A stretch of DNA of 64,000 nucleotides, taken from assembly GCF_900446215.1 (NCBI RefSeq), contig NZ_UAQZ01000001.1, positions 1,116,001 through 1,180,000 of the forward strand, read 5' to 3'. Origin of the DNA: Burkholderia cenocepacia (GTDB taxonomy: Bacteria; Pseudomonadota; Gammaproteobacteria; Burkholderiales; Burkholderiaceae). A program made the position numbers and the translations under genes. Of the stretch, positions 61,349 through 64,000 are shown piece after piece (the first letter of the stretch is position 1; every line of letters starts with the position of its first letter). The notes below the pieces were generated by a model. It worked only from the letters and a program-made list of their open reading frames with translations. It had not been told where the DNA came from and ran no database searches.

Positions 61349-62063
61349 GATGAAAAGCAGGGCCGAGAAGCAGAAAATTCTGGTTGTCGGTGGAACGTCG
61401 GGAATCGGCTTGGCCGCTGCACGGGCATTCGCCACGAGTGGTGCCGACGTTACTGTCATGTCGAGATCGGCTGCGAGTATTGATCGTTCGCTTTCGATCA
61501 TCGGTGCCAGTGCGTCAGGCGCCGTGGTGGATGTTTGCGATGATGAAAGTGTTGCAGATGCGATCGCGTCGTTGGATGCGTTCGATCATGTAGTAGTTAC
61601 TACCGCGTCCACCCCGCTTCCTACAGGGAGTATCAAGTCGATTCCTCTCGACCGAGCGTATGGTGCGATGAACTCAAAATTCTGGGGTGCTTATCGAATT
61701 GCCAGAGAGGTAAAAATCAATCAGGGCGGGTCGTTGACGTTCGTGTCGGGAATTCTTGCGTCGAGGCCTACGAAGAATACTGCGCTTATCGGAGCAATCA
61801 ACGCGGCATTGGAGAGCCTGGCAAAAGGGTTGGCGCTCGAGCGGGCTCCTGTTCGTGTGAATGTGGTGTCGCCTGGAATACTTGGCAATGCGTCGATGTT
61901 GGTACATCTGAACGAGGAAGAACGAAAAAGTATTGGTGCGCGTCTCCCCGTCGAGAAAATCGGCACTCCAGAGCTTGTAGCGGATGCAATTGTGTTCCTG
62001 GCGAATCACAAGCACATCACGGGTACGACATTGGTCGTCGATGGAGGAGGTTCCCTTGTCTGA
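61341..62063 (+). CDS. Short-chain dehydrogenase-like protein lacking the Tyr-Lys pair
   Basis: A 240-residue SDR-fold protein. VVGGTSGIGLAAARAFA is an intact cofactor loop and VVDGGGSLV a normal end. But where classical SDRs have Ser...Tyr-x3-Lys, this protein reads SGILASRPTKNTALIGAINA: Ser is kept while Tyr and Lys are absent. It may act as a non-redox partner, or use a different mechanism seen in other atypical SDR groups. The start at 61341 overlaps the flavoprotein's end by 8 bases and has AAGGAG 7 bases upstream. Confidence 0.85.
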   Translation: MSEMKSRAEKQKILVVGGTSGIGLAAARAFATSGADVTVMSRSAASIDRSLSIIGASASGAVVDVCDDESVADAIASLDAFDHVVVTTASTPLPTGSIKSIPLDRAYGAMNSKFWGAYRIAREVKINQGGSLTFVSGILASRPTKNTALIGAINAALESLAKGLALERAPVRVNVVSPGILGNASMLVHLNEEERKSIGARLPVEKIGTPELVADAIVFLANHKHITGTTLVVDGGGSLV

Positions 62064-63447
62064 CAATAGTCTCTTTACGTCCGTGATCGAAGAAGCCGAT
62101 GCGCAATCGCGAGAAATCGTCAAGTCGCGTGCCCTGATCACGGTTTGCATTGGCTTCTTTATGGTCAGCTTGGACGCCACTGTCGTCAATGTTGCATTGA
62201 ACAGCCTGCGCCTCAGCCTGCACGTTGGTTTGAGCGGATTGCAGTGGACGGTGGACTCTTACACGCTGGCGTTTGCAGCTCTGTTGCTAAGCGCTGGAGC
62301 GCTTGGCGATATCTTCGGGCCGAAGAAGGTATTCAATGTCGGTCTGATTGTTTTCTCGTTGGCATCTGCCTTGTGCGGGCTGTCGACAAGTCTGGGTGCA
62401 CTGCTTGCGTCACGCGTTCTCCAAGGCGTTGGGGCCGCGCTGCTTGTCGCGACGTCGCTGTCGCTTCTTCAGAAAATATTTGTTGAACCGGCTGACCGCG
62501 CGCGTGCGTTCGGAGTTTGGGGTGGGGTCGGTGGCGTGGCAGTGGCCGCCGGTCCGGTGCTCGGTGGTTTCCTCATCTCGATGTTCGGATGGCCCTCCGT
62601 ATTTCTGGTCAACGTGCCTTTCGGCATCCTGGGCGTAATCCTCTCGGCGCGCTATTTGCCGAAGATGCCGGGGGAGGCTCGCCGGATCAACTTTGGGGCA
62701 CAGGTGCTTTCCGCCGTCGCACTGGGTGCACTCGCGTTTCTGTTCATTTCCGCCGGCGCACACGGATGGTCGAGCCGCGATGTGCAGATCGCGGCAGCCG
62801 CGTTCGCAATCGCGACATGCCTGTTCCTTGGGATTGAGCGATTCTCTGCCAATCCGATGTTGCCGCGCGGGATTTTCCGGTCGCGAATCTTTTCGGCGGC
62901 GACGACTGTGGGGATGATCATCAATTTCGGGTTCTACGGACAGCTGTTTGTACTGAGCCTGTATTTTCAACAGATCTGCAAATATTCGACGATGGAAACA
63001 GGCTTGGCCCTTCTGCCTCAGGCGATTGTTTGCTCACTTACCGCCTTTTATTGCGGACGAGTCACGGCTCGAACCGGGCCAGGTTTCCCGATGAAAGTCG
63101 GCCTGCTTGCCGGTGCGCTCGGCCTCTTCGGATTGACCTTCGCAAACGGAAATAGCTCATACGTTTCCGTTCTGATACCGATGCTCGCGGTTGGTTTCGG
63201 CATGTCGTTTACTGCGCCGGCGACTGTTGCTGCGGGCATGTCGGCGGCTCCGGCCGGACAGGCCGGTATCGTATCTGGCGTGATCAACGCAGCCCGTCAG
63301 AGCGGTAGTGTGATGGGAATCGCTGTCCTTGGTGGCCTGATTGGATTGAGCTCGAATTTCGAATATGGCATGCATCTGGCGTTCTGGGTTGCATCTGTTC
63401 TGTTTGCTGGCGCATTGTTGGTTACCGCTTTGAGAATTCGTAAGTAA
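62056..63447 (+). CDS. DHA2-family MFS efflux transporter
   Basis: A 463-residue drug/metabolite:H+ antiporter of the EmrB/QacA type (usually 14 helices). DATVVNVALNSLR in helix 1, LSGLQWTVDSYTLAFAALLLSAGALGDIFGPKKVF in the helix 2-3 loop and VGAALLVATSLSLLQKIF are family marks. Start: TTG at 62056 follows a very strong GGAGGAGG site; an ATG at 62041 is possible but without one. It overlaps the SDR stop by eight bases. It likely exports the product of this cluster and may give self-resistance. Confidence 0.88.
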   Translation: MSDNSLFTSVIEEADAQSREIVKSRALITVCIGFFMVSLDATVVNVALNSLRLSLHVGLSGLQWTVDSYTLAFAALLLSAGALGDIFGPKKVFNVGLIVFSLASALCGLSTSLGALLASRVLQGVGAALLVATSLSLLQKIFVEPADRARAFGVWGGVGGVAVAAGPVLGGFLISMFGWPSVFLVNVPFGILGVILSARYLPKMPGEARRINFGAQVLSAVALGALAFLFISAGAHGWSSRDVQIAAAAFAIATCLFLGIERFSANPMLPRGIFRSRIFSAATTVGMIINFGFYGQLFVLSLYFQQICKYSTMETGLALLPQAIVCSLTAFYCGRVTARTGPGFPMKVGLLAGALGLFGLTFANGNSSYVSVLIPMLAVGFGMSFTAPATVAAGMSAAPAGQAGIVSGVINAARQSGSVMGIAVLGGLIGLSSNFEYGMHLAFWVASVLFAGALLVTALRIRK

Positions 63448-63488
63448 ATTTAACTAATTGTCCATTTTTTTGGATGAGGTTGATTGAT

Positions 63489-64000
63489 ATGAATAGCATT
63501 CCTAACGAGTGGATGAAGTACTGGGAGAGTCGGAAGGACGCATTTTCTTCAGAATGTCTCGCAGAGTTGCAGCGATTCGAGACGGCCACCCGCGACCCTC
63601 AAGGCACCCAACAAGACGTGCTTCGAGACGTGATATCCGTCAGTAAGGGCTCTCTGCATTGGCAAGAGTGCGGATACTCAAGCGTGTCGGGAGTCGATGA
63701 CTATCGCAGCACGTTGCCGATCATGCGCTACGATGATTTCGTCCCCCTTATCGATCGCGAGATTCGTACAAAAGGTGGAGTGCTGACCTGCAGCCCGGTG
63801 ATGCGATGGCTCAAAACAAGCGGGACGACTGGTACGCCGAAGCGTGTGCCCTATACGCTGCATTGGGTACTGAACTACCGGATCCCGGCAATGAAAGCGA
63901 TGTGGGGAACCTACAGTCGGCTCCACCCGGAGCTTTTGTCGAATCCCTATGCGACGCTCGATACGCAGACCGTTCGCGAGAATGCACAGGACTACATCCA
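63489..64000 (+). CDS. GH3-family acyl-acid amido synthetase, partial (3' end outside window)
   Basis: The first ~170 residues of a protein of the GH3 (auxin-responsive) superfamily, adenylate-forming enzymes that join carboxylic acids to amines. LPIMRYDDFVPLIDREIRTKGG followed by VLTCSPVMRWLKTSGTTGTPKRVPYT matches the GH3 N-terminal layout, where (S/T)SGTT/SG-x-x-K is the ATP loop. The gene runs off the right edge without a stop. ATG at 63489 has GAGG-TTGAT upstream. It follows the exporter by 41 bases, in the same operon. Bacterial GH3 proteins are uncommon and little studied. Confidence 0.8.
   Translation, partial: MNSIPNEWMKYWESRKDAFSSECLAELQRFETATRDPQGTQQDVLRDVISVSKGSLHWQECGYSSVSGVDDYRSTLPIMRYDDFVPLIDREIRTKGGVLTCSPVMRWLKTSGTTGTPKRVPYTLHWVLNYRIPAMKAMWGTYSRLHPELLSNPYATLDTQTVRENAQDYI

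Noticed and set aside
1..64000. CRISPR arrays, insertion sequences and transposase genes
   Set aside because: No regularly spaced repeats, no terminal inverted repeats flanking a gene and no transposase- or integrase-like protein were seen.

Overview
The window is GC-rich and reads like a Burkholderia genome, most likely a member of the B. cepacia complex. The clues are the gene families: a kbl-tdh pair, a beta-ketoadipate block, GMC/AraC/LysR/porin sets, an OmpC-type porin, a type VI vgrG module and a two-chain TOMM cluster. From memory, kbl-tdh sits close to the replication origin of the second chromosome in related Burkholderia, so this is probably chromosome 2. No rRNA, tRNA, CRISPR array, insertion sequence or prophage could be supported.

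Left part (1-16 kb): the end of kbl, then tdh, with a strong terminator. It is followed by a GNAT/small membrane protein pair, a TetR regulator with a palindromic operator, an NTF2-like protein, tartrate/malate dehydrogenase with a divergent LysR, type-2 argC with a divergent LysR, an acetoacetate decarboxylase / 3-hydroxybutyrate dehydrogenase / patatin operon, a PAP2 phosphatase, and a metal-sensing PadR regulator with a siderophore-interacting flavoprotein. Six copies of a 17-base motif, all in one orientation, lie between genes from 1.8 to 12.8 kb.

Central biosynthetic cluster (16.3-24.5 kb): an FHA protein, a Ser/Thr kinase/cyclase-like/ATPase fusion, two paralogous nitrile-hydratase-leader peptides and a fused C-D (YcaO) cyclodehydratase. 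This is a two-chain thiazole/oxazole-modified peptide (TOMM) system tied to a phospho-signalling module. Only the second peptide ends in a cysteine-rich tail, and a GC hairpin separates the peptides from the enzyme gene.

Catabolic block (24.5-35.5 kb): a leftward operon for a cupin dioxygenase-like protein, MFS carrier, zinc alcohol dehydrogenase, SDR and porin, faced by an AraC regulator; then a GMC oxidoreductase with its own AraC, a secreted hypothetical protein and an aldo/keto reductase.

Type VI effector module (35.8-41.8 kb): vgrG, a DUF4123 adaptor, a DUF3304 lipoprotein (likely immunity) and a Tle1 phospholipase. Then come argO/argP, an FNR regulator, a universal stress protein, small hypotheticals, an EpsC-type serine acetyltransferase and a folE-folM-like pair (41.9-49 kb).

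Protocatechuate/4-hydroxybenzoate block (49-57.1 kb): LysR, pobA, pcaI, pcaJ, pcaB, pcaD, pcaC and a PcaK-type transporter. A near-consensus promoter and two PcaR-like boxes stand in front of pcaI. pcaHG and pcaF are not in the window.

Right end (58.3-64 kb): the sequence becomes visibly more AT-rich. After an orphan operator and about 1 kb of poorly coding DNA there is an operon of a flavoprotein, an SDR without the usual Tyr-Lys pair, a DHA2-type exporter and the start of a GH3-family acyl-acid amido synthetase. It looks like an acquired small-molecule pathway that continues beyond the window.
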